Assembly: GCA_964600165.1 (NCBI GenBank)
Contig: CAZRIP010000001.1
Coordinates: 23,460-87,459, forward strand
Direction: 5' to 3'
DNA: 64,000 nucleotides
From: CAZRIP01 sp964600165
GTDB taxonomy: Bacteria > Elusimicrobiota > Elusimicrobia > UBA1565 > UBA9628
In this document: positions 24,108 to 32,254 of the stretch, piece after piece
Numbering within the stretch: position 1 is the first letter of the stretch
How the letters are laid out: each line of letters begins with the position of its first letter
Program-made: the position numbers and the translations under genes
The notes under the pieces: generated by a model
The model's input: the letters and a program-made list of their open reading frames with translations, nothing else
Told to the model about the DNA's origin: nothing
Database searches by the model: none

Positions 24108-25495
24108 GCCCGCTGCTGCCGGAGATCGACGGCGCCGCCTTCGAGTCGCTGCTCGGCGGGGCCGATTACGGCGAGGCGTTCCTCGAAAGCTCGCGCGGGC
24201 TGTCGGTGCGCTTCGAGGACGGGCGCGTCGAGGAGATCACCCAGGGCGTCGAGGGCGGGACCGGGCTGCGCTTTTTGCGCCGCGAGGGCGGCGAGGTCGT
24301 CACGCTTCAAGGCAGCGCGCACACGGTCGACGCCGCGGGCGCGGCGCGGCTGCGCGCGGAGCTCTTTGCGGGCTCACAAGCGCCCGCGCGAACGCCGCTC
24401 GCGCCCGTCACGCGCTTCGTGCGCCCCGTGCGCGTCGACCCTTCGAGCGTGCCGCTCGAGCGCAAGGTCGCCCTGCTCAAAGAGGTCGACGCCGCCCTTC
24501 GCGCGGAGTTCCCGCGCATCCGCCAGGCGAGCCTCGCCTACGCGGAGCGCCGGCGCGACGTCGTCATCCTCAACTCCGAGGGCGCCCACCGCCGCGAGGA
24601 GCGCACCTCCGTGCTCTTCCACGTCTCCGTCGTCGCCGAGAAAGACGGCGAGCTGCAGACCGGCCACGAGGTCATCGGCGGCCTCAAGGGCTGGGAAATG
24701 CTCGAGGACAACGATCCCTTCTCCGCCGCCCGCGCCGCCGCGCGGCGCGCGTTGGCCAAGCTCGAGGCTCCCAAGGCCAAGGCCGGCGAGATGCCGATCG
24801 TGCTTTCCTCGTCGGCCGGCGGGACGTTCATCCATGAGGCGATCGGCCACAGCCTCGAGGCCGATCACGTCCAGGAAGGTTCCTCGCCTCATTATAAAGG
24901 GATGGTCGGCAAGGTCGTCGCGCCCGAAAACATCACCGTCGTCGACGATCCGACGCTGCCGTTTTACCGCGGGTCCTTCGGCTTCGACGACGAGGGCCTC
25001 GAGGCCAAGCCCACGCCCCTCGTCAAGGACGGCGTGCTCGTCGATTATCTCTACGACCGCGTGACCGCGATGAAGGAGCGCAAGCCCTCCAACGGCCACG
25101 GCCGCCGGGAGTCGTTTCACTGCCGCCCGATCCCGAGGATGTCGAACCTCTACATCGCGCCGGGCAAAGACGACCCGAAGGCGATCCTCAAGAAGCTCAA
25201 GGCCGGCATGCTCGTCACGCGCATGGGCGGCGGGCAGGTCAACACCGCCACCGGCGAGTTCGTCTTCGAGGTCGACGAGGGCTTCTGGGTCGAGGACGGC
25301 GTCATTCGCCACATGATCCGCGACGCCAACCTCCTCGGCGTCGGTCCAGAGATCTTAAAGTCCATCGACGGCGTGGGCTGGGACATGGGCTGGGGCATCG
25401 GCACCTGCGGCAAGGACGGCCAGGGCGTGCCGGTCGGCGACGGGCAGCCGACGATCTCGATCCCCAAGATCCTCATCGGAGGCCGGCATGAATAG
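24104..25495 (+). CDS. tldD: TldD-family metallopeptidase
   Basis: 463 residues from ATG 24104. It carries the zinc-binding HEAIGHSLEADHV (HExxxH) and the C-terminal GTCGKDGQG block, with FRGSFGFDDEG-type and LYDRVTAMK segments typical of TldD. TldD usually works as a heterodimer with PmbA/TldE to degrade unfolded peptides or to remove leader peptides from modified peptides such as microcin B17. No pmbA is next to it here. It is coupled to the histidine kinase upstream and overlaps the PrcB-like gene by 8 bases. Confidence 0.92.
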   Translation: MSPLLPEIDGAAFESLLGGADYGEAFLESSRGLSVRFEDGRVEEITQGVEGGTGLRFLRREGGEVVTLQGSAHTVDAAGAARLRAELFAGSQAPARTPLAPVTRFVRPVRVDPSSVPLERKVALLKEVDAALRAEFPRIRQASLAYAERRRDVVILNSEGAHRREERTSVLFHVSVVAEKDGELQTGHEVIGGLKGWEMLEDNDPFSAARAAARRALAKLEAPKAKAGEMPIVLSSSAGGTFIHEAIGHSLEADHVQEGSSPHYKGMVGKVVAPENITVVDDPTLPFYRGSFGFDDEGLEAKPTPLVKDGVLVDYLYDRVTAMKERKPSNGHGRRESFHCRPIPRMSNLYIAPGKDDPKAILKKLKAGMLVTRMGGGQVNTATGEFVFEVDEGFWVEDGVIRHMIRDANLLGVGPEILKSIDGVGWDMGWGIGTCGKDGQGVPVGDGQPTISIPKILIGGRHE

Positions 25496-25940
25496 TCTCA
25501 TCCTCGCGGCGCTGCTTTGCGCGAACGTTTTCGCGGGAACAACCGACGCGCCGAAGGCGTCTACCAAGAAGAGAGAGAAACACATGGCTATCCAGTGGGA
25601 CGGCGCGACCAACGGCGGCGCCCAGGCGCGCGCCGAGCTCATTTTCACCGAGGAGCAATGGCGGGAGACTTGGAAAAACCTCGACCGGCCCGCGCCCCCG
25701 GTCGACCTCAAGACCCACGTCGCCGCGGTGGTCTTCCTGGGGCAGCGGCGCACCGGCGGCTACTCCGTCGAGTGGCTTTCGCCCGCCGAGGCGAAGAACG
25801 CTTTCGTGATCAAATGGCGCGAAAAGACGCCCGAAGAAGACGCCATGGTCATGCAGATGATCACCGATCCCTGGTCGATCAGGCTCTACCCCAGGTCGCC
25901 GAAGGCCATCCACCTGGAGAAAGAGGCCGGAGCGAAGTGA
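25488..25940 (+). CDS. Secreted PrcB-domain protein
   Basis: 150 residues with a short signal peptide (MNSLILAALLCANVFAG). The mature part has the PrcB C-terminal pattern: VVFLGQRRTGGYSVEWLSP, then a beta strand and a proline-ending loop (TDPWSIRLYP). In spirochaetes PrcB is a subunit of the dentilisin protease complex; elsewhere the domain occurs in small exported proteins of unknown role. The start overlaps the tldD stop and its own stop overlaps the next GTG (GTGA), so it belongs to the same operon. Confidence 0.8.
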   Translation: MNSLILAALLCANVFAGTTDAPKASTKKREKHMAIQWDGATNGGAQARAELIFTEEQWRETWKNLDRPAPPVDLKTHVAAVVFLGQRRTGGYSVEWLSPAEAKNAFVIKWREKTPEEDAMVMQMITDPWSIRLYPRSPKAIHLEKEAGAK

Positions 25941-26626
25941 TCGCCGTTCTCGCCCTCGCCGCCGCGCTCGGCGCGGCTCAGGAGCCGCCGAGAACGGGCC
26001 ACTGGGAGAAGAAGCCCAGCGCGCTCTTGTTTTTCGACTCGGACGGCGATCTGGCGGGCGAGCATCATCTGGGCCCCGCCGACGACGGCGCCAAGCTCGC
26101 CAAAGGCGGCGTCTCCAAGGACGGCCGCTTCGCCTGGCTCTTCGAGAAGACGACCAACTGGAACGTCGGGCGCACGAAGATGCTCGGCTCCCAGCGGCGG
26201 CTGCGCCTGCTCGGCTCCGACGGGCGCGCCCTCTGGGAGTCCGCGGACGCCGACGAGCCTTTGAACGGCGGCGACCCGCTGCTTTTTTCAGCCGACGGAG
26301 AGACGACGCTCGACTCCGAGCGCGCCGCGCGAGGCTGGCGCGTCGTCACGCGCAGCTACATGGGCATCGTGCTGACGGAAGCGGGGCCCTTTCACGAGCT
26401 CCAGGAGATCGCGTTGACGCCCGACGCGCGCTTCGCGATGGCGCGCTGGACCGTGCCCGATCAGAGCGCCACGCACACGTTCTTGGACCTGACGAAGAAA
26501 ACCAGAAAGGACGTCGCGTCCGACACCTTCGAACTCGGGCAAGCCCGGCTCGCCGACGACGGCAAGGTCTATTCGAGCGGCAAGGTCGTCCTCGATCTCG
26601 CGGCGCCCGCACCGGAGAAGAAGTGA
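25937..26626 (+). CDS. Secreted protein, propeller-like, unknown function
   Basis: 229 residues from GTG 25937 with a signal peptide (IAVLALAAALGAAQ). Repeated short motifs such as SKDGRFAWLFEK, SADGETTL and TPDARFAMARW resemble WD40/TolB-like blades, so a small beta-propeller or beta-sandwich is likely. No enzyme motif is seen. It is joined by GTGA overlaps to the genes on both sides. Confidence 0.65.
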   Translation: MIAVLALAAALGAAQEPPRTGHWEKKPSALLFFDSDGDLAGEHHLGPADDGAKLAKGGVSKDGRFAWLFEKTTNWNVGRTKMLGSQRRLRLLGSDGRALWESADADEPLNGGDPLLFSADGETTLDSERAARGWRVVTRSYMGIVLTEAGPFHELQEIALTPDARFAMARWTVPDQSATHTFLDLTKKTRKDVASDTFELGQARLADDGKVYSSGKVVLDLAAPAPEKK

Positions 26627-28233
26627 AAATTCGCCCGGCGTATCTGCTTTGCTTGGTCCTTATCGCCGGTCCTGCGCTCGACAGAGCGCAGGGGGATCCG
26701 CCCCCGGACGCCGCGCCGCCGGACGAAGGGCAGCAGCAGAGCGATCCCGCGGAGGCGGCCGCGCGCGCGATGCGCGATCGCCTCGCCTCCGATCCGGCCG
26801 TGCAAGGCTCGCTCGCCGAGCGCATCGCGCGCTCGAAGCTCGCCCAGAGCATCACGGCGAAGACCGATCCGATCGGCAAGATCGCCGACATCCAGGCTTG
26901 GATCCGCGCCAACCCCGACGCCGCGACGAAGGCCGCGATCGGGCTCGCCCAAGACGACGCCGAGGGCGACCACCGCTTCGAGGACATGGCCACGCGCGGC
27001 GGCGACGCCCACCTCGTCGAGAACGCCGGCGCGCAAGGCAACCTCTTCAACCGCCTCAAGAAGGCCGGCCTTGACTCGAAGCTCATGAAGCAAGAGGCCA
27101 ACAAGAACATGGCCGACGAGGAGAAAAACGAGCTCGTCAAAAAGATGTTCGACGGCCAGGGCGGCGCCACGAACCGCGTGCTCACGCAGCAGGCCGGCGG
27201 CGGCGCCGCCGCGGGCGTGCTCAACTCGGGCTACTACGACCGTTTGAGCGCCGGGAACCTGCACGGCTACTCGCCGCAGCTCCAGGCGCTGCAGAGCGCG
27301 CTCAACGCGCGCGGCGCGCCCGGCGCGCCCAAGCTCATCGAGACCGGCAAGCTCGATTACGAGACGCTGAGCTATCCGCGCTACGGGATGCGCTACGACA
27401 TCGAGAACCTGCGCAAGCGCCTCGCCTACGAAAGGGCGTGGGCGTTGGCCACGCTCCTCGGCCGCGAGAAGGATTTCACGCAAGAGCAGCTCATGGACCC
27501 GGCCGTGCAGGCCCTGCTCGAAAAGCAGGCCGGCGATAAGGCCGCCAAGCTCTCGCCGCGCTTTCTCAAGCGCCTGGCCGCGCTGGACAAGGCCGCGGCC
27601 GCTCTCGCCGATTTCGAGAACGCCGCGCTTCCCGCGCAGGACCCGCTCAGGATCTCGGCCGTCTTGCTGCGCTCGCTCGGCGGCAAGCAGCGCGAGGCCG
27701 CGCGCTGGATCACCGTCGCGGGCCTGGAGGAGGAGCTGCAGCGCCTCGACGCCGAGGAAGGCTTCTTGAGCCCGGAGCTGGACGCCCAGATCGAGCGCTG
27801 CCCCGTCGCCCCGGACGTCAAGGCCTCTTATCGCCGGCGCGGGCAGGAGTACCAAAAGACGCTCAAGGCCCTCAAAGACGGCGACGAGAGCGCGTCGGCG
27901 CGGCTGGAATCCGACGATTGGCTCGCGCGGCTCGACGACGTGCAGCGCACGCTCGACCAATGCGGCGCGCTGCGCAAGGACCTCCACGAGCGCGTGGCCG
28001 ACTACGTCGCGACGCCGTTTCGTCTCTCGTCTTTGAACGTGGACAAGCCGCGGTGGCGGCAGATCTTGGACGACTGGTGGATGAGCTGGCTTCCCGGCAC
28101 GAGCTACGGCCGCCGGCTGCGCTCGCTCAAGGCGCAGACCGATCTTCTCAAGGACGTCTTCGCCAAGATCGCGTCGGGCGACCTCGACGCCGCGCACACG
28201 ATCCTCGTCTCCTCCGGCGCGCCGGCGATCTGA
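26623..28233 (+). CDS. Large secreted helical protein, unknown function
   Basis: 536 residues from GTG 26623, with a signal peptide (KIRPAYLLCLVLIAGPALDRA). After a Pro/Gln linker, the mature protein is almost wholly alpha-helical and charged (RKRLAYERAWALATLLGREK, FLKRLAALDKAAAALADFEN). There are two cysteines (IERCPVAP and DQCGALRK). I do not recognise a family. It ends the operon of kinase, tldD and PrcB-like genes and may be the target or partner exported with them. Confidence 0.6.
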   Translation: MKIRPAYLLCLVLIAGPALDRAQGDPPPDAAPPDEGQQQSDPAEAAARAMRDRLASDPAVQGSLAERIARSKLAQSITAKTDPIGKIADIQAWIRANPDAATKAAIGLAQDDAEGDHRFEDMATRGGDAHLVENAGAQGNLFNRLKKAGLDSKLMKQEANKNMADEEKNELVKKMFDGQGGATNRVLTQQAGGGAAAGVLNSGYYDRLSAGNLHGYSPQLQALQSALNARGAPGAPKLIETGKLDYETLSYPRYGMRYDIENLRKRLAYERAWALATLLGREKDFTQEQLMDPAVQALLEKQAGDKAAKLSPRFLKRLAALDKAAAALADFENAALPAQDPLRISAVLLRSLGGKQREAARWITVAGLEEELQRLDAEEGFLSPELDAQIERCPVAPDVKASYRRRGQEYQKTLKALKDGDESASARLESDDWLARLDDVQRTLDQCGALRKDLHERVADYVATPFRLSSLNVDKPRWRQILDDWWMSWLPGTSYGRRLRSLKAQTDLLKDVFAKIASGDLDAAHTILVSSGAPAI

Positions 28234-28234
28234 G

Positions 28235-28378
28235 TCAGGGCTTGGCGGCCGGCGCGGCCGCGAACGGCTTGACGGCCGGCTTGGGCGCGTGCAGCCAGAG
28301 ATAGACCTTCCCGGCCGCGAAGACCGCGAACAGCCCGATCAACGCCCACTCGAGCTTTTTCGGCTTGTTCAGAGACAT
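28235..28378 (-). CDS. Small single-pass membrane protein
   Basis: 47 residues, MSLNKPKKLEWALIGLFAVF at its start, with one membrane helix (WALIGLFAVFAAGKVYLWL) and an Ala/Pro/Lys tail. GAGGTGTCC just before ATG 28378 is a good ribosome site. It follows the patatin gene by 7 bases on the same strand, so it is probably co-transcribed and may tether or regulate that protein. No family recognised. Confidence 0.6.
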   Translation of the reverse strand: MSLNKPKKLEWALIGLFAVFAAGKVYLWLHAPKPAVKPFAAAPAAKP

Positions 28379-28385
28379 GGACACC

Positions 28386-30461
28386 TCACGCGCGATACGG
28401 GCTCGACAGCCGCAGCGGCACGCGGCAATAGTCGGCGAAATACGGGATCATGGACTTGATCTGCGGGACGTATTGCTCGGCGATGAGCTGGCCCGCGCGG
28501 ATGAGCTCCTTGGCGCGGTGCATCTCCGTCCAAGAGAAGCCCCGGAGATCCGGGTGGATCAACACGTGGGCCAAGTTGACGCGCGATTGCGCGATCTCGT
28601 ACTCCATCGTGTAGATCATCTGGAAGAAGACGTCGAAGAGGCTCGGGGCCTTGAGCAGCTCGGGCAGCGTCAGCTCTTTTAAGCTCGCGAGATCGACGGG
28701 CGCCTTTAGAATGCCGGCTCCCTGCGCCGCCCGCTGGGCCTTGAGGCGCGCCTGCCGGTCGGCCGCCGGCGTCGTCAGGCTCACGGCGATGAGCGTATCG
28801 GCTCCCATATCCGATATCAGCGAGATCGGCACCGGATTGACGAGGCCGCCGTCGACGAGATAGCGGCCGTTGACGCGGATCGGCTGGAAGATCATCGGCA
28901 GCCCGCACGAGGCGCGGATCGACTCGGCCACGCGGCCCTCGATCAAGTCCACCTCCTCGCCGGTCTCGATGTCGGTGGCGACGCAGCCGAAGGGGATCTC
29001 CAGGTCCGAGAATTCGCGGCTGCCGAAGTACGAGCGGATGAAGCGCAAGAGCGTCGCGCCCGCGAAGAGCCCCGAGCGCGGGATCGTCAGGTCCCAAAAG
29101 AGGTTCTCGTAGACCCAGCCCTTGTCGACGCGCAGCGCGATCTCCTCGATTTCTTCAGGTTCCATGCCCAGAGCCGTAAAGCCCGCGATCATCGAGCCGA
29201 TCGAAGTCCCCGCGATGACGTCGATCGGGATCCCCTCGCGCTTGAAGACCTTGAGGATGCCGATAAGCGCGTGGCCGAGCGCGGCCCCGGTCCCGAGCGC
29301 CAAGCCCACCTTGACTCCGCCGATGCGGCGCGCGAGCCGCTCGATGGCGCGGCGCGCCTTCGGATGGGACTCGAGCGGCTCGAAGGGCGAGCCCGAGCGC
29401 TCGAATTGGTCGGCGATGTCGTCGGTCCACGGCACGACCTGACTTTGCGGCGCGAGCGTGATCGCCTGCTCCTCGAAGTCGGTGTCGCCGAACCATACCT
29501 GGATCAGGCGCTTGGGATCGACGACGCTGACGAGCTCGGCCTCGAGCTGCCGGAACTGCGGACGCAGCGCGGCCGTGCCCGCCAGCAGGACTTGGTCGGA
29601 CTCCGCGAGCACGGACTTTTCCACGTCTCCCAGCTCGCTCGACAAGCCGACGAGGACGAGGTCGTGGACTTCACGCAGAAAATTAAGAAAGAGGTAGATG
29701 CCCGAGTAGAGCCGGCCCGAGAGCGTGGCGGGCGAGATGCTCATGATCTCGAGGCCGGAGACGTGCTGCTGCGCGAGACCCCGGATCTGGCCCAAGTCGC
29801 GCAGGTCGATGTCCCGGATCTGCGTCTCCGAGATGAGCTGGGGCTTGAGTCCCAAGGCGCGCGCGACGGCGCCCGCGTCCGGATTCATGTCGACGAGCAG
29901 CACGCGCCTTCGCGTCTGCTCCATGAGCTGCACGGACAAGTGCAGCGTCAAGAGCGCGCGGTCGGCGCGCGGCAGCGCGCAGGCGAGCGCGACGAGCTGG
30001 GACTGATCGGGGCTTTTTTTCTGATGCGAGAGGCGGTTCGTTTCGACGAGACGCTTGGTGAGAATCCTCGATAGGTGCAGAAGGATCGAGGGCGTCTCGC
30101 GCAAGACTTCCTCAAAATCCTTGCGCGAGAGCTTCAAGAACTCGCAGGTCGTCGAGAGCCTGATCGTGACCGTGCGCGGCTCGCCGGTGAGGATCCCGCC
30201 CTCTCCAAGCATTTCTCCTCGCCCGAGAAACGCCGCCACGGTCTCGATCCCGCGCAGAGACTGCACGATCCGGACCTGGCCCGAGACGATGATGTAGAGC
30301 GAGTCCGACTCGTCGCCTTGAGAAAAAAGCGTGGCTCCTTTGGGAAGAGAAAGCGTCTGCATCCGCGCGGCCACGCGCGCGAGGTCCTCGCCCGTCAGGC
30401 CGGCGAACAGCGGTATTCTTTTCAGGAACGGCTCCCAGGACGGGATCTCTTCGGGAGTCAT
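28386..30461 (-). CDS. NTE-like patatin phospholipase with cyclic-nucleotide-binding domain
   Basis: 691 residues from ATG 30461. Residues 1-150 are a cNMP-binding fold (GATLFSQGDESDSLYIIVSGQV, GEMLGEGGILTGEPRTVTI). A Rossmann-like middle region follows (RRRVLLVDMNPDAGAVARALG, DLVLVGLSSELGDVEKS). The patatin domain from about 385 has the nucleophile elbow GTSIGS and the Asp in DGGLVNPVP. The usual oxyanion loop GGGARG is replaced by GTGAALG. The layout matches bacterial neuropathy-target-esterase-like proteins, which hydrolyse (lyso)phospholipids at membranes. It overlaps the GT-C gene upstream (ATGA). Confidence 0.88.
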   Translation of the reverse strand: MTPEEIPSWEPFLKRIPLFAGLTGEDLARVAARMQTLSLPKGATLFSQGDESDSLYIIVSGQVRIVQSLRGIETVAAFLGRGEMLGEGGILTGEPRTVTIRLSTTCEFLKLSRKDFEEVLRETPSILLHLSRILTKRLVETNRLSHQKKSPDQSQLVALACALPRADRALLTLHLSVQLMEQTRRRVLLVDMNPDAGAVARALGLKPQLISETQIRDIDLRDLGQIRGLAQQHVSGLEIMSISPATLSGRLYSGIYLFLNFLREVHDLVLVGLSSELGDVEKSVLAESDQVLLAGTAALRPQFRQLEAELVSVVDPKRLIQVWFGDTDFEEQAITLAPQSQVVPWTDDIADQFERSGSPFEPLESHPKARRAIERLARRIGGVKVGLALGTGAALGHALIGILKVFKREGIPIDVIAGTSIGSMIAGFTALGMEPEEIEEIALRVDKGWVYENLFWDLTIPRSGLFAGATLLRFIRSYFGSREFSDLEIPFGCVATDIETGEEVDLIEGRVAESIRASCGLPMIFQPIRVNGRYLVDGGLVNPVPISLISDMGADTLIAVSLTTPAADRQARLKAQRAAQGAGILKAPVDLASLKELTLPELLKAPSLFDVFFQMIYTMEYEIAQSRVNLAHVLIHPDLRGFSWTEMHRAKELIRAGQLIAEQYVPQIKSMIPYFADYCRVPLRLSSPYRA

Positions 30462-31627
30462 GCCGCCCCTTTCGCCAGCCTCTTGACGCCCTCGCCGGCC
30501 GCCACGTAGAGCAGCGGCATGAACGGCGCGTGATAGCGCGCGAAGACGACGCCGAGCGCGTGGAGGTTGACGTAGGCGAGGATCAGCAGCGCCGCCCAGA
30601 CCGCCGGGGGCGCCCCCGCGCGCGCCGCGCCGAAGGCCGCGAGCCCGCACGCCGCGAAGAACGCGACGCGGCAGGCGAGCGCGAGCGCGTCCCAATGGGC
30701 GAGCCCGGCCTTCTCGTAGGCCGGATGATAGACGACGAGATAGCAGAGGTAGGAGTCCGTCCAGAAGCGCCAGGCCCTGACCAAGGTGGTCCGAACGTAT
30801 CGAAGAGGGTCGGCCTCGACCTTTGTCAGGGCGAGGCTCAGCGCGTAGCGGTCCCACTCGAGCCGCGGCATCGTCGCGTACATGGATTTCATCGGCTCGG
30901 TCGCGTCCTCGCGCTCCGGGGCCACGACGCGGCCTTCGGACGCGTAGTAGACGATCGGGCCCGCGACGCCGCTCTCAAAGGGTATCAATCGCCGGAAGAC
31001 GACGGCGTTGCGAAAAAGCCACGGCGAGACGACGACGGCCGCGGCGCCGAGCGCGAGCGCGAGCTGCCTCGGCTTTCTCTTGAAAAAGGGCAGCGCCGCC
31101 AGCGGCAGCAGCGCCAAGGTCGAGCGGCAGAGCGCGCTCAAGCCCACCGCGGCGCCGAAGGCGAGCGCGCTCGCGTCGTCGCCTCTCTTCTTGAAGGCGC
31201 AGAGAGCCCAGGCGACGAGGAGGACGAGCGCGGAATAAAACGCCTCGCAATAGAGCGAGGTAGGCAGGAGGATCTGCGCGGGATCGAAGGCCGTCAGCGC
31301 CATCGCCGGCAGCCCGCCGAGCAGGAACGCGAGCCAAACGGCTCCCGCGCCGACGAACGCCTGCGCCACGCGCGCTCCCCCCGTCGAAGAAATCCCGATC
31401 TCTCGAAGCCCCGCGAGAAAGATCGGGTAGAGCGGCGCGCGGTACGCCGTCGGCGCGCCTTGCCGCGCGTAGCCGCGGCCTTCGGCGAGGTTCCCGGCGA
31501 TCTCGGCGTATTGCCGGTCGTCGCCGCCGGCGGAAAGCGGCACCGCGTAGTAGCGCGCGGCGGCGGCCAGACGCAGCGCGAGCGCCGCGGCGAGCACGAC
31601 CAGCGCCTTCGTAGGCGGAGTCGCCAT
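30458..31627 (-). CDS. GT-C family glycosyltransferase (ArnT/PMT-like membrane protein)
   Basis: 389 residues with about nine to ten membrane helices. The first periplasmic loop contains GGDDRQYAEIAGNLAEGRGY, the acidic motif with following Tyr typical of the dolichyl-phosphate-mannose / ArnT branch, then YRAPLYPIFLAGL. Such enzymes take a sugar from a polyprenyl-phosphate donor and attach it to lipid A, protein or another lipid in the periplasm. The gene is coupled to the NTE-like patatin, so both may act on envelope lipids. Confidence 0.8.
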   Translation of the reverse strand: MATPPTKALVVLAAALALRLAAAARYYAVPLSAGGDDRQYAEIAGNLAEGRGYARQGAPTAYRAPLYPIFLAGLREIGISSTGGARVAQAFVGAGAVWLAFLLGGLPAMALTAFDPAQILLPTSLYCEAFYSALVLLVAWALCAFKKRGDDASALAFGAAVGLSALCRSTLALLPLAALPFFKRKPRQLALALGAAAVVVSPWLFRNAVVFRRLIPFESGVAGPIVYYASEGRVVAPEREDATEPMKSMYATMPRLEWDRYALSLALTKVEADPLRYVRTTLVRAWRFWTDSYLCYLVVYHPAYEKAGLAHWDALALACRVAFFAACGLAAFGAARAGAPPAVWAALLILAYVNLHALGVVFARYHAPFMPLLYVAAGEGVKRLAKGAA

Positions 31628-31639
31628 TTGATATAATCC

Positions 31640-32227
31640 TTACGACGCCTTTTTGACGCGGCCGTCGCGCCAAAGAGCGCAAGCCAGCAGCCCGATCACG
31701 GTCTTCGAATCCATGATCTTTCCCGACCTTACCAGGGCCACGGCTTTATCGAAAGGCATTCTCACGACCTCGAGGAACTCGTCCTCGTCGGGCTGCCCTT
31801 TGCCCGCGACGAGGTCCTCGGCGACGAAGAGATGAAGCACCTCGTTGGCGAAAGCGGGCGTCGGCCAATAGCGCAGGAGCGGCGTGATCTTCTTGGCCGT
31901 GTAGCCCGTCTCCTCGCGCAGCTCGCGGCGGGTGCACTCGTCGACGCTCTCGCCGTCGTCGAGCTTGCCCGCCGGAAGCTCGAGCGTCGTCTCGCCGACG
32001 GGATAGCGGTATTGCCGCACGAGCACGACGGTCTTCTCGTCGAGAAACGGGATCACGCCGATCGCGCCCGGATGGTCCATGAACTCGCGCAGGGCCGGTT
32101 GGCCGTTGGGCAGGCGGATCTCGTCGGCGCGAAAGTCGACCATCCGGCCTTTGAACACCACGTTTTTTCGGACCAGCGTTTCTCGAAGATGACTGTCTTT
32201 TTCGTCTATTTTGGCCGGTTTTTTCAC
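31640..32227 (-). CDS. nudF: Nudix hydrolase, ADP-ribose pyrophosphatase type
   Basis: 195 residues from GTG 32227. The Nudix box is complete: GKLDDGESVDECTRRELREETGY. Upstream VLVRQYRYPVGETTLELPAGK and the downstream EDLVAGKGQPDEDEFLEV fit the ADP-ribose pyrophosphatase group. It hydrolyses ADP-ribose to AMP and ribose 5-phosphate in the cytoplasm. TGT TATAAT lies 8 bases before the GTG. It is divergent from dnaE, with 27 bases between the starts. Confidence 0.9.
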   Translation of the reverse strand: MKKPAKIDEKDSHLRETLVRKNVVFKGRMVDFRADEIRLPNGQPALREFMDHPGAIGVIPFLDEKTVVLVRQYRYPVGETTLELPAGKLDDGESVDECTRRELREETGYTAKKITPLLRYWPTPAFANEVLHLFVAEDLVAGKGQPDEDEFLEVVRMPFDKAVALVRSGKIMDSKTVIGLLACALWRDGRVKKAS

Positions 32228-32235
32228 GCAAGCGC

Positions 32236-32244
32236 ATTATAACA
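32236..32244 (-). promoter_or_regulatory. Extended -10 of the Nudix gene, overlapping the dnaE promoter region
   Basis: TGT TATAAT on the minus strand, 8 bases before GTG 32227. On the plus strand the same bases read TTATAAC, 11 bases before the dnaE ATG, so the two promoters share this 27-base space. Confidence 0.5.
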
Positions 32245-32254
32245 CCGAAACCCC

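Noticed and set aside
29700..29960. The middle region of the NTE-like patatin as a MinD/ParA ATPase
   Set aside because: A Rossmann-like strand (VLLVDMNPDAG) is present but no Walker A motif is seen.
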